DNA from: Antedon bifida
Lineage: Eukaryota > Echinodermata > Crinoidea > Comatulida > Antedonidae
DNA: 64,000 nt
Assembly: GCA_963402885.1 (NCBI GenBank)
Contig: OY727102.1
Coordinates: 10,602,001 to 10,666,000 of the forward strand
Direction: 5' to 3'
Below the pieces are notes generated by a model. The model did no database searches. It saw only the letters and a program-made list of their open reading frames with translations, and was not told the origin of the DNA. Both the position numbers and the translations under genes were made by a program. This document shows, piece by piece, positions 23,099-37,317 of the stretch. Position 1 is the first letter of the stretch. Every line of letters starts with the position of its first letter.

Positions 23099-23102
23099 AA
23101 TA
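23099..23102 (+). repeat. Target-site duplication, right copy (AATA)
   Basis: First four satellite bases after the ATTCGT tail; they match 21776-21779. With one copy removed the monomer is 88 bp, its normal length, which supports a duplication of exactly four bases. Confidence 0.75.
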
Positions 23103-26100
23103 GCTTCAAATCGCATTTGGAGACATTTTAGACCATTTTGTTATTTTCGAAAAATCTTGTTAACATAAAAACACCAAAGTGCTTAGAATAGCTTCAAATC
23201 GCATTTGGAGACGTTTTAGACCATTTTGTGATTTTCGAAAAAACTTGGTTACAGAAAAACATCAAAGTGCTTAAAATCTCATTAGAAACCGTTTTAGACC
23301 ATTTTGAGCAATTCGATAAAACTTTTCACACAAAAACATCAAAGAGCACAAAATAGCTTAATATCGTATTTAAAAACGTTTTAGACCATTTTGTGATTTT
23401 CGAAAAAACTTACTAACATAAAAACACCAAAGTGCTTAGAATAGCTTCAAATCGCATTTGGAGACGTTTTAGACCATTTTGTGATTTTCGAAAAAACTTG
23501 GTTACACAAAAACATTAAAGTGCTTAAAATCTCATTATAAACCGTTTTAGACCATTTTGAACAATTCGATAAAACTTTTCACACAAAAACATCAAAGAGC
23601 ACAAAATAGCTTAATATCGTATTTAAAAACGTTTTAGACCATTTTGAGCATTTCGACAAACATTTTTCACACAAAACATCAAAGTTTGCAGAATAGCTTC
23701 AAATCGCATTTGGAGACGTTTTAGACCATTTTGTGATTTTCGAAAAAACTTGTTAACATAAAAACACCAAAGTGCTAAGAATAGCTTCAAATCGCATTTT
23801 GAGACATTTTAGACCATTTTGTTTTTTTCGAAAAAACTTGTTAACATAAAAACACCAAAGTGCTTAGAATAGCTTCAAATCGCACTTGGAGACGTTTTAG
23901 ACCATTTTGTGATTTTCGAAAAAACTTGGTTACAGAAAAACATCAAAGTGCTTAAAATCTCATTAGAAACCGTTTTAGACCATTTTGAGCAATTCGATAA
24001 AACTTTTCACACAAAAACATCAAAGAGCACAAAATAGCTTAATATCGTATTTAAAAACGTTTTAGACCATTTTGAGCATTTCGACAAAAATTATTCCCAC
24101 AAAACATCAAAGTGTGCAGAATAGCTTCAAATCGCATTTGGAGACGTTTTAGACCATTTTGTGATTTTCGAAAAAACTTGTTAACATAAAAACACCAAAG
24201 TGCTTAGAATAGCTTCAAATCGCATTTAGAGACGTTTTAGACCATTTTGTGATTTTCGAAAAAACTTGGTTACAGAAAAACATCAAAGTGCTTAAAATCT
24301 CATTAGAAACCGTTTTAGACCATTTTGAGCAATTCGATAAAACTTTTCACACAAAAACATCAAAGAGCACAAAATAGCTTAATATCGTATTTAAAAACGT
24401 TTTAGACCATTTTGAGCATTTCGACAAAAATTTTTCACAAAAAACATCAAAGTGTACAGAATAGCTTCAAATCGCATTTGGAGACGTTTTAGACCATTTT
24501 GTGATTTTCGAAAAAACTTGTTAACATAAAAACACCAAAGTGCTTAGAATAGCTTCAAATCGCATTTGGAGACGTTTTAGACCATTTTGTGATTTTCGAA
24601 AAAACTTGGTTACACAAAAACATCAAAGTGCTTAAAATCTCATTATAAACCGTTTTAGACCATTTTGAGCAATTCGATAAAACTTTTCACACAAAAACAT
24701 CAAAGAGCACAAAATAGCTTAATATCGTATTTAAAAACGTTTTAGACCATTTTGAGCATTTCGACAAAAATTTTTCACACAAAACATCAAAGTGTGCAGA
24801 ATAGCTTCAAATCGCATTTGGAGACGTTTTAGACCATTTTGTGATTTTCGAAAAAACTTGGTTACAGAAAAACACCAAAGTGCTTAAAATCTCATTAGAA
24901 ACCGTTTTAGACCATTTTGAGCAATTCGATAAAACTTTTCACACAAAAACATCAAAGAGCACAAAATAGCTTAATATCGTATTTAAAAACGTTTTAGACC
25001 ATTTTGAGCATTTCGACAAAAATTATTCCCACAAAACATCAAAGTGTGCAGAATAGCTTCAAATCGCATTTGGAGACGTTTTAGACCATTTTGTGATTTT
25101 CGAAAAAACTTGTTAACATAAAAACACCAAAGTGCTTAGAATAGCTTCAAATCGCATTTGGAGACGTTTTAGACCATTTTGTGATTTTCGAAAAAACTTG
25201 GTTACAGAAAAACATCAAAGTGCTTAAAATCTCATTAGAAACCGTTTTAGACCATTTTGAGCAATTCGATAAAACTTTTCACACAAAAACATCAAAGAGC
25301 ACAAAATAGCTTAATATCGTATTTAAAAACGTTTTAGACCATTTTGAGCATTTCGACAAAAAATGTTCACACAAAACATCAAAGTGTGCAGAATAGCTTC
25401 AAATCGCATTTGGAGACGTTTTAGACCATTTTGTGATTTTCGAAAAAACTTGGTTACAGAAAAACATCAAAGTGCTTAAAATCTCATTAGAAACCGTTTT
25501 AGACCATTTTGAGCAATTCGATAAAACTTTTCACACAAAAACATCAAAGAGCACAAAATAGCTTAATATCGTATTTAAAAACGTTTTAGACCATTTTGAG
25601 CATTTCTACAAAAATTTTTCACAAAAAACATCAAAGTGTACAGAATAGCTTCAAATCGTATTTGGAGACGGTTTAGACCATTTTGTGATTTTCGAAAAAA
25701 CTTGGTTACAGAAAAACATCAAAGTGCTTAAAATCTCATTAGAAACCGTTTTAGACCATTTTGAGCAATTCGATAAAACTTTTAACACAAAAACATCAAA
25801 GAGCACAAAATAGCTTAATATCGTATTTTAAAACGTTTTAGACCATTTTGAGCATTTCGACAAAAATTTGTCACACAAAACATCACAGTGTGCAGAATAG
25901 CTTCAAATCGCATTTCGAGACGTTTTAGACCATTTTGTGATTTTCGAAAAAACTTGGTTACAGAAAAACACCAAAGTGCTTAAAATCTCATTAGAAACCG
26001 TTTTAAACCATTTTGAGCAATTCGATAAAACTTTTTACACAAAAACATCAAAGAGCACAAAATAGCTTAATATCGTATTTAAAAACGTTTTAGACCATTT

Positions 26101-26813
26101 TGTGATTTTCAAAAGAACTTGTTAACATAAAAACACCAAAGTGCTTAGAATAGCTTCAAATCGCATTTGGAGACGTTTTAGACCATTTTGTGATTTTCGA
26201 AAAAACTTGGTTACACAAAAACATTAAAGTGCTTAAAATCTCATTATAAACCGTTTTAGACCATTTTGAACAATTCGATAAAACTTTTCACACAAAAACA
26301 TCAAAGAGCACAAAATAGCTTAATATCGTATTTAAAAACGTTTTAGACCATTTTGAGCATTTCGACAAACATTTTTCACACAAAACATCAAAGTTTGCAG
26401 AATAGCTTCAAATCGCATTTGGAGACGTTTTAGACCATTTTGTGATTTTCGAAAAAACTTGTTAACATAAAAACACCAAAGTGCTAAGAATAGCTTCAAA
26501 TCGCATTTTGAGACATTTTAGACCATTTAGTTTTTTTCGAAAAAACTTGTTAACATAAAAACACCAAAGTGCTTAGAATAGCTTCAAATCGCATTTGGAG
26601 ACGTTTTAGACGATTTTGTGATTTTCGAAAAAACTTGGTTACAGAAAAACATCAAAGTGCTTAAAATCTCATTATAAACCGTTTTAGACCATTTTGAGCA
26701 ATTCGATAAAACTTTTCACACAAAAACATCAAAGAGCACAAAATAGCTTAATATCGTATTTAAAAACGTTTTAGACCATTTTGAGCATTTCTACAAAAAA
26801 TTTTCACAAAAAA

Positions 26814-26846
26814 CATCAAATCGCAAAAAAAATTTTTCACAAAAAA
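26814..26846 (+). repeat. 33-bp deleted-monomer remnant, copy 2
   Basis: Same remnant as at 9328 but with eight A and five T. It is the first member of a local 724-bp duplication whose second copy holds the remnant at 27539. Confidence 0.85.
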
Positions 26847-27538
26847 CATCAAAGAGCACAAAATAGCTTAATATCGTATTTAAAAACGTTTTAGACGATT
26901 TTGAGCATTTCGACAAAAATTTTTCACACAAAACATCAAAGTGTGCAGAATAGCTTCAAATCGCATTTGGAGACGTTTTAGACCATTTTGTGATTTTCGA
27001 AAAAACTTGTTAACATAAAAACACCAAAGTGCTAAGAATAGCTTCAAATCGCATTTGGAGACATTTTAGATCATTTTGTTATTTTCGAAAAAACATGTTA
27101 ACATAAAAACACCAAAGTGCTTAGAATAGCTTCAAATCGCATTTGGAGACGTTTTAGACCATTTTGTGATTTTCGAAAAAACTTGTTAACATAAAAACAC
27201 CAAAGTGCTAAGAATAGCTTCAAATCGCATTTTGAGACATTTTAGACCATTTTGTTTTTTTCGAAAAAACTTGTTAACATAAAAACACCAAAGTGCTTAG
27301 AATAGCTTCAAATCGCATTTGGAGACGTTTTAGACCATTTTGTGATTTTCGAAAAAACTTGGTTACAGAAAAACATCAAAGTGCTTAAAATCTCATTATA
27401 AACCGTTTTAGACCATTTTGAGCAATTCGATAAAACTTTTCACACAAAAACATCAAAGAGCACAAAATAGCTTAATATCGTATTTAAAAACGTTTTAGAC
27501 CATTTTGAGCATTTCTACAAAAAAATTTTCACAAAAAA

Positions 27539-27571
27539 CATCAAATCGCAAAAAAAAATTTTCACAAAAAA
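27539..27571 (+). repeat. 33-bp deleted-monomer remnant, copy 3
   Basis: Same remnant with nine A, 725 bp after copy 2. The preceding B monomer has one extra A in its A-run. Confidence 0.85.
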
Positions 27572-30500
27572 CATCAAAGAGCACAAAATAGCTTAATATC
27601 GTATTTAAAAACGTTTTAGACGATTTTGAGCATTTCGACAAAAATTTTTCACACAAAACATCAAAGTGTGCAGAATAGCTTCAAATCGCATTTGGAGACG
27701 TTTTAGACCATTTTGTGATTTTCGAAAAAACTTGTTAACATAAAAACACCAAAGTGCTAAGAATAGCTTCAAATCGCATTTGGAGACATTTTAGATCATT
27801 TTGTTATTTTCGAAAAAACATGTTAACATAAAAACACCAAAGTGCTTAGAATAGCTTCAAATCGCATTTGGAGACGTTTTAGACCATTTTGTGATTTTCG
27901 AAAAAACTTGGTTACAGAAAAACATCAAAGTGCTTAAAATCTCATTAGAAACCGTTTTAGACCATTTTGAGCAATTCGATAAAACTTTTCACACAAAAAC
28001 ATCAAAGAGCACAAAATAGCTTAATATCGTATTTAAAAACGTTTTAGACCATTTTGAGCATTTCGACAAAAATTGTTCACACAAAACATCAAAGTGTGCA
28101 GAATAGCTTCAAATCGCATTTGGAGACGTTTTAGACCATTTTGTGATTTTCGAAAAAACTTGTTAACATAAAAACACCAAAGTGCTAAGAATAGCTTCAA
28201 ATCGCATTTTGAGACATTTTAGACCATTTTGTTTTTTTCGAAAAAACTTGTTAACATAAAAACACCAAAGTGCTTAGAATAGCTTCAAATCGCATTTGGA
28301 GACGTTTTAGACCATTTTGTGATTTTCGAACAAACTTGGTTACAGAAAAACATCAAAGTGCTTAAAATCTCATTAGAAACCGTTTTAGACCATTTTGAGC
28401 AATTTGATAAAATTTTTGACACAAAAACATCAAAGAGCACAAAATAGCTTAATATCGTATTTAAAAACGTTTTAGACCATTTTGAGCATTTCGACAAAAA
28501 TATTTCACAAAAAACATCAAAGTGCTTAGAATAGCTTCAAATCGCATTTGGAGACGTTTTAGACCATTTTGTGATTTTCGAAAAAACTTGGTTACACAAA
28601 AACATCAAAGTGCTTAAAATCTCATTATAAACCGTTTTAGACCATTTTGAGCAATTCGATAAAACTTTTCACACAAAAACATCAAAGAGCACAAAATAGC
28701 TTAATATCGTATTTAAAAACGTTTTAGACCATTTTGAGCATTTCGACAAAAATTTTTCACACAAAACATCAAAGTGTGCAGAATAGCTTCAAATCACATT
28801 TGGAGACGTTTTAGACCATTTTGTGATTTTCGAAAAAACTTGGTTACAGAAAAACACCAAAGTGCTTAAAATCTCATTAGAAACCGTTTTAGACCATTTT
28901 GAGCAATTCGATAAAACTTTTCACACAAAAACATCAAAGAGCACAAAATAGCTTAATATCGTATTTAAAAACGTTTTAGACCATTTTGTGATTTTCGAAA
29001 AAACTTGTTAACATAAAAACACCAAAGTGCTTAGAATAGCTTCAAATCGCATTTGGAGACGTTTTAGACCATTTTGTGATTTTCGAAAAAACTTGGTTAC
29101 ACAAAAACATCAAAGTGCTTAAAATCTCATTATAAACCGTTTTAGACCATTTTGAGCAATTCGATAAAACTTTTCACACAAAAACATCAAAGAGCACAAA
29201 ATAGCTTAATATCGTATTTAAAAACGTTTTAGACCATTTTGTGATTTTCGAAAGAACTTGTTAACATAAAAACACCAAAGTGCTTAGAATAGCTTCAAAT
29301 CGCATTTGGAGACGTTTTAGACCATTTTGTGATTTTCGAAAAAACGTGGTTACACAAAAACATCAAAGTGCTTAAAATCTCATTATAAACCGTTTTAGAC
29401 CATTTTGAACAATTCGATAAAACTTTTCACACAAAAACATCAAAGAGCACAAAATAGCTTAATATCGTATTTAAAAACGTTTTAGACCATTTTGAGCATT
29501 TCGACAAAAATTTTTCACACAAAACATCAAAGTGTGCAGAATAGCTTCAAATCGCATTTGGAGACGTTTTAGACCATTTTGTGATTTTCGAAAAAACTTG
29601 TTAACATAAAAACACCAAAGTGCTAAGAATAGCTTCAAATCGCATTTTGAGACATTTTAGACCATTTTGTTTTTTTCGAAAAAACTTGTTAACATAAAAA
29701 CACCAAAGTGCTTAGAATAGCTTCAAATCGCATTTGGAGACGTTTTAGACCATTTTGTGATTTTCGAAAAAACTTGGTTACAGAAAAACATCAAAGTGCT
29801 TAAAATCTCATTATAAACCGTTTTAGACCATTTTGAGCAATTCGATAAAACTTTTCACACAAAAACATCAAAGAGCACAAAATAGCTTAATATCGTATTT
29901 AAAAACGTTTTAGACCATTTTGAGCATTTCGACAAAAATTGTTCACACAAAACATCAAAGTGTGCAGAATAGCTTCAAATCGTATTTGGAGACGTTTTAG
30001 ACCATTTTGTGATTTTCGAAAAAACTTGTTAACATAAAAACACCAAAGTGCTAAGAATAGCTTCAAATCGCATTTTGAGACATTTTAGACCATTTTGTTT
30101 TTTTCGAAAAAACTTGTTAACATAAAAACACCAAAGTGCTTAGAATAGCTTCAAATCGCATTTGGAGACGTTTTAGACCATTTTGTGATTTTCGAACAAA
30201 CTTGGTTACAGAAAAACATCAAAGTGCTTAAAATCTCATTTGAAACCGTTTTAGACCATTTTGAGCAATTCGATAAAACTTTTCACACAAAAACATCAAA
30301 GAGCACAAAATAGCTTAATATCGTATTTAAAAACGTTTTAGACCATTTTGAGCATTTCGACAAAAATATTTCACAAAAAACATCAAAGTGCTTAGAATAG
30401 CTTCAAATCGCATTTGGAGACATTTTAGACCATTTTGTGATTTTCGAAAAAACTTGTTAACATAAAAACACCAAAGTGCTAAGAATAGCTTCAAATCGCA

Positions 30501-33500
30501 TTTGGAGACATTTTAGACCATTTTGTGATTTTCGAAAAAACTTGTTAACATAAAAACACCAAAGTGCTAAGAATAGCTTCAAATCGCATTTGGAGACATT
30601 TTAGACCATTTTGTTATTTTCGAAAAAACTTGTTAACATAAAAACACCAAAGTGCTTAGAATAGCTTCAAATCGCATTTGGAGACGTTTTAGACCATTTT
30701 GTGATTTTCGAAAAAACTTGGTTACAGAAAAACATCAAAGTGCTTAAAATCTAATTAGAAACCGTTTTAGACCATTTTGAGCAATTCGATAAAACTTTTT
30801 ACACAAAAACATCAAAGAGCACAAAATAGCTTAATATCGTATTTAAAAACGTTTTAGACCATTTTGTGATTTTCGAAAAAACTTGTTAACATAAAAACAC
30901 CAAAGTGCTTAGAATAGCTTCAAATCGCATTTGGAGACGTTTTAGACCATTTTGTGATTTTCGAAAAAACTTGGTTACACAAAAACATCAAAGTGCTTAA
31001 AATCTCATTATAAACCGTTTTAGACCATTTTGAGCAATTCGATAAAACGTTTCACACAAAAACATCAAAGAGCACAAAATAGCTTAATATCGTATTTAAA
31101 AACGTTTTAGACCATTTTGTGATTTTCGAAAGAACTTGTTAACATAAAAACACCAAAGTGCTTAGAATAGCTTCAAATCGCATTTGGAGACGTTTTAGAC
31201 CATTTTGTGATTTTCGAAAAAACTTGGTTACACAAAAACATCAAAGTGCTTAAAATCTCATTATAAACCGTTTTAGACCATTTTGAGCAATTCGATAAAA
31301 CTTTTCACACAAAAACATCAAAGAGCACAAAATAGCTTAAAATCGTATTTAAAAACGTTTTAGACCATTTTGTGATTTTCGAAAAAACTTGTCAACATAA
31401 AAACACCAAAGTGCTTAGAATAGCTTCAAATCGCATTTGGAGACGTTTTAGACCATTTTGTGATTTTCGAAAAAACTTGGTTACAGAAAAACATCAAAGT
31501 GCTTAAAATCTCATTAGAAACCGTTTTAGACCATTTTGAGCAATTCGATAAAACTTTTCACACAAAAACATCAAAGAGCACAAAATAGCTTAATATCGTA
31601 TTTAAAAACGTTTTAGACCATTTTGAGCATTTCGACAAAAATTATTCCCACAAAACACCAAAGTGCTTAGAATAGCTTCAAATCGCATTTGGAGACGTTT
31701 TAGACCATTTTGTGATTTTCGAAAAAACTTGGTTACAGAAAAACATCAAAGTGCTTAAAATCTCATTAGAAACCGTTTTAGACCATTTTGAGCAATTCGA
31801 TAAAACTTTTCACACAAAAACATCAAAGAGCACAAAATAGCTTAATATCGTATTTAAAAACGTTTTAGACCATTTTGAGCATTTCGACAAAAAATTTTCA
31901 CACAAAACATCAAAGTGTGCAGAATAGCTTCAAATCGCATTTGGAGACGTTTTAGACCATTTTGTGATTTTCGAAAAAACTTGGTTACAGAAAAACATCA
32001 AAGTGCTTAAAATCTCATTAGAAACCGTTTTAGACCATTTTGAGCAATTCGATAAAACTTTTCACACAAAAACATCAAAGAGCACAAAATAGCTTAATAT
32101 CGTATTTAAAAACGTTTTAGACCATTTTGAGCATTTCTACAAAAATTTTTCACAAAAAACATCAAAGTGTACAGAATAGCTTCAAATCGCATTTGGAGAC
32201 GTTTTAGACCATTTTGTGATTTTCGAAAAAACTTGTTAACATAAAAACACCAAAGTGCTTAGAATAGCTTCAAATCGCATTTGGAGACGTTTTAGACCAT
32301 TTTGTGATTTTCGAAAAAACTTGGTTACACAAAAACATCAAAGTGCTTAAAATCTCATTATAAACCGTTTTAGACCATTTTGAGCAATTCGATAAAACTT
32401 TTCACACAAAAACATCAAAGAGCACAAAATAGCTTAATATCGTATTTAAAAACGTTTTAGACCATTTTGAGCATTTCGACAAAAATTTTTCACACAAAAC
32501 ATCAAAGTGTGCAGAATAGCTTCAAATCGCATTTGGAGACGTTTTAGACCATTTTGTGATTTTCGAAAAAACTTGGTTACAGAAAAACACCAAAGTGCTT
32601 AAAATCTCATTAGAAACCGTTTTAGACCATTTTGAGCAATTCGATAAAACTTTTCACACAAAAACATCAAAGAGCACAAAATAGCTTAATATCGTATTTA
32701 AAAACGTTTTATACCATTTTGAGCATTTCGACATAAATTTTTCACACAAAACATCAAAGTGTGCAGAATAGCTTCAAATCGCATTTGGAGACGTTTTAGA
32801 CCATTTTGTGATTTTCGAAAAAACTTGTTAACATAAAAACACCAAAGTGCTAAGAATAGCTTCAAATCGCATTTGGAGACATTTTAGACCATTTTGTTAT
32901 TTTCGAAAAATCTTGTTAACATAAAAACACCAAAGTGCTTAGAATAGCTTCAAATCGCATTTGGAGACGTTTTAGACCATTTTGTGATTTTCGAAAAAAC
33001 TTGGTTACAGAAAAACATCAAAGTGCTTAAAATATAATTAGAAACCGTTTTAGACCATTTTGAGCAATTCGATAAAACTTTTTACACAAAAACATCAAAG
33101 AGCACAAAATAGCTTAATATCGTATTTAAAAACGTTTTAGACCATTTTGTGATTTTCGAAAAAACTTGTTAACATAAAAACACCAAAGTGCTTAGAATAG
33201 CTTCAAATCGCATTTGGAGACGTTTTAGACCATTTTGTGATTTTCGAAAAAACTTGGTTACACAAAAACATCAAAGTGCTTAAAATCTCATTATAAACCG
33301 TTTTAGACCATTTTGAGCAATTCGATAAAACTTTTCACACAAAAACATCAAAGAGCACAAAATAGCTTAATATCGTATTTAAAAACGTTTTAGACCATTT
33401 TGTGATTTTCGAAAGAACTTGTTAACATAAAAACACCAAAGTGCTTAGAATAGCTTCAAATCGCATTTGGAGACGTTTTAGACCATTTTGTGATTTTCGA

Positions 33501-36407
33501 AAAAACTTGGTTACACAAAAACATTAAAGTGCTTAAAATCTCATTATAAACCGTTTTAGACCATTTTGAACAATTCGATAAAACTTTTCACACAAAAACA
33601 TCAAAGAGCACAAAATAGCTTAATATCGTATTTAAAAACGTTTTAGACCATTTTGAGCATTTCGACAAACATTTTTCACACAAAACATCAAAGTGTGCAG
33701 AATAGCTTCAAATCGCATTTGGAGACGTTTTAGACCATTTTGTGATTTTCGAAAAAACTTGTTAACATAAAAACACCAAAGTGCTAAGAATAGCTTCAAA
33801 TCGCATTTTGAGACATTTTAGACCATTTTGTTTTTTTCGAAAAAACTTGTTAACATAAAAACACCAAAGTGCTTAGAATAGCTTCAAATCGCATTTGGAG
33901 ACGTTTTAGACCATTTTGTGATTTTCGAAAAAACTTGGTTACAGAAAAACATCAAAGTGCTTAAAATCTCATTAGAAACCGTTTTAGACCATTTTGAGCA
34001 ATTCGATAAAACTTTTCACACAAAAACATCAAAGAGCACAAAATAGCTTAATATCGTATTTAAAAACGTTTTAGACCATTTTGAGCATTTCGACAAAAAT
34101 TATTCCCACAAAACATCAAAGTGTGCAGAATAGCTTCTAATCGCATTTGGAGACGTTTTAGACCATTTTGTGATTTTCGAAAAAACTTGTTAACATAAAA
34201 ACACCAAAGTGCTTAGAATAGCTTCAAATCGCATTTGGAGACGTTTTAGACCATTTTGTGATTTTCGAAAAAACTTGGTTACAGAAAAACATCAAAGTGC
34301 TTAAAATCTCATTAGAAACCGTTTTAGACCATTTTGAGCAATTCGATAAAACTTTTCAAACAAAAACATCAAAGAGCACAAAATAGCTTAATATCGTATT
34401 TAAAAACGTTTTAGACCATTTTGAGCATTTCGACAAAAAATGTTCACACAAAACATCAAAGTGTGCAGAATAGCTTCAAATCGCATTTGTAGACGTTTTA
34501 GACCATTTTGTGATTTTCGAAAAAACTTGGTTACAGAAAAACATCAAAGTGCTTAAAATCTCATTAGAAACCGTTTTAGACCATTTTGAGCAATTCGATA
34601 AAACTTTTCACACAAAAACATCAAAGAGCACAAAATAGCTTAATATCGTATTTAAAAACGTTTTAGACCATTTTGAGCATTTCTACAAAAATTTTTCACA
34701 AAAAACATCAAAGTGTACAGAATAGCTTCAAATCGCATTTGGAGACGTTTTAGACCATTTTGTGATTTTCGAAAAAACTTGGTTACAGAAAAACATCAAA
34801 GTGCTTAGAATAGCTTCAAATCGCATTTGGAGACGTTTTAGACCATTTTGTGATTTTCGAAAAAACTTGGTTACACAAAAACATCAAAGTGCTTAAAATC
34901 TCATTATAAACCGTTTTAGACCATTTTGAGCAATTCGATAAAACTTTTCACACAAAAACATCAAAGAGCACAAAATAGCTTAATATCGTATTTAAAAACG
35001 TTTTATACCATTTTGAGCATTTCGACATAAATTTTTCACACAAAACATCAAAGTGTGCAGAATAGCTTCAAATCGCATTTGGAGACGTTTCAGACCATTT
35101 TGTGATTTTCGAAAAAACTTGTTAACATAAAAACACCAAAGTGCTAAGAATAGCTTCAAATCGCATTTGGAGACATTTTAGACCATTTTGTTATTTTCGA
35201 AAAATCTTGTTAACATAAAAACACCAAAGTGCTTAGAATAGCTTCAAATCGCATTTGGAAACGTTTTAGACCATTTTGTGATTTTCGAAAAAACTTGGTT
35301 ACAGAAAAACATCAAAGTGCTTAAAATATAATTAGAAACCGTTTTAGACCATTTTGAGCAATTCGATAAAACTTTTTACACAAAAACATCAAAGAGCACA
35401 AAATAGCTTAATATCGTATTTAAAAACGTTTTAGACCATTTTGTGATTTTCGAAAAAACTTGTTAACATAAAAACACCAAAGTGCTTAGAATAGCTTCAA
35501 ATCGCATTTGGAGACGTTTTAGACCATTTTGTGATTTTCGAAAAAACTTGGTTACACAAAAACATCAAAGTGCTTAAAATCTCATTATAAACCGTTTTAG
35601 ACCATTTTGAGCAATTCGATAAAACTTTTCACACAAAAACATCAAAGAGCACAAAATAGCTTAATATCGTATTTAAAAACGTTTTAGACCATTTTGTGAT
35701 TTTCGAAAGAACTTGTTAACATAAAAACACCAAAGTGCTTAGAATAGCTTCAAATCGCATTTGGAGACGTTTTAGACCATTTTGTGATTTTCGAAAAAAC
35801 TTGGTTACACAAAAACATTAAAGTGCTTAAAATCTCATTATAAACCGTTTTAGACCATTTTGAACAATTCGATAAAACTTTTCACACAAAAACATCAAAG
35901 AGCACAAAATAGCTTAATATCGTATTTAAAAACGTTTTAGACCATTTTGAGCATTTCGACAAATATTTTTCACACAAAACATCAAAGTGTGCAGAATAGC
36001 TTCAAATCGCATTTGGAGACGTTTTAGACCATTTTGTGATTTTCGAAAAAACTTGTTAACATAAAAACACCAAAGTGCTAAGAATAGCTTCAAATCGCAT
36101 TTTGAGACATTTTAGACCATTTTGTTTTTTTCGAAAAAACTTGTTAACATAAAAACACCAAAGTGCTTAGAATAGCTTCAAATCGCATTTGGAGACGTTT
36201 TAGACCATTTTGTGATTTTCGAAAAAACTTGGTTACAGAAAAACATCAAAGTGCTTAAAATCTCATTAGAAACCGTTTTAGACCATTTTGAGCAATTCGA
36301 TAAAACTTTTCACACAAAAACATCAAAGAGCACAAAATAGCTTAATATCGTATTTAAAAACGTTTTAGACCATTTTGAGCATTTCTACAAACAATTTTCA
36401 CAAAAAA

Positions 36408-36441
36408 CATCAAATCGCAAAAAAAAAATTTTCACAAAAAA
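36408..36441 (+). repeat. Deleted-monomer remnant, copy 4 (34 bp)
   Basis: Same remnant with ten A, preceded by a changed word TCTACAAACAATTTTC. The following B core is GACCATTTTG rather than the GACGATTTTG seen after most other copies. Confidence 0.85.
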
Positions 36442-37284
36442 CATCAAAGAGCACAAAATAGCTTAATATCGTATTTAAAAACGTTTTAGACCATTTTGAG
36501 CATTTCGACAAAAAATGTTCACACAAAACATCAAAGTGTGCAGAATAGCTTCAAATCGCATTTGGAGACGTTTTAGACCATTTTGTGATTTTCGAAAAAA
36601 CTTGGTTACAGAAAAACATCAAAGTGCTTAAAATCTCATTAGAAACCGTTTTAGACCATTTTGAGCAATTCGATAAAACTTTTCACACAAAAACATCAAA
36701 GAGCACAAAATAGCTTAATATCGTATTTAAAAACGTTTTAGACCATTTTGAGCATTTCTACAAAAATTTTTCACAAAAAACATCAAAGTGTACAGAATAG
36801 CTTCAAATCGTATTTGGAGACGGTTTAGACCATTTTGTGATTTTCGAAAAAACTTGGTTACAGAAAAACATCAAAGTGCTTAAAATCTCATTAGAAACCG
36901 TTTTAGACCATTTTGAGCAATTCGATAAAACTTTTAACACAAAAACATCAAAGAGCACAAAATAGCTTAATATCGTATTTTAAAACGTTTTAGACCATTT
37001 TGAGCATTTCGACAAAAATTTTTCACACAAAACATCACAGTGTGCAGAATAGCTTCAAATCGCATTTCGAGACGTTTTAGACCATTTTGTGATTTTCGAA
37101 AAAACTTGGTTACAGAAAAACATCAAAGTGCTTAAAATCTCATTATAAACCGTTTTAGACCATTTTGAGCAATTCGATAAAACTTTTCACACAAAAACAT
37201 CAAAGAGCACAAAATAGCTTAATATCGTATTTAAAAACGTTTTAGACCATTTTGAGCATTTCTACAAAAAATTTTCACAAAAAA

Positions 37285-37317
37285 CATCAAATCGCAAAAA
37301 AAAATTTTCACAAAAAA
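37285..37317 (+). repeat. 33-bp deleted-monomer remnant, copy 5
   Basis: Same remnant with nine A, exactly 27957 bp after copy 1 and inside the long block that repeats at that offset. Confidence 0.85.

Larger units (their letters stand above)
26460..27908 (+). repeat. Local tandem duplication of about 724 bp
   Basis: The GTGCTAAGAA-poly-T monomer (26481, 27205), the deletion remnant (26817, 27542), and the TTTTAGATCATT/ACATGTTAACAT pair (about 27065-27095 and 27789-27819) repeat 724-725 bp apart. The one-base difference is an extra A in an A-run of the second copy. Edges are approximate. Confidence 0.83.

Noticed and set aside
22965..23168. 67-codon + strand open frame.
   Set aside because: It runs from the LINE 3' UTR into satellite, is hydrophobic only because the DNA is T-rich, and has no recognisable domain.
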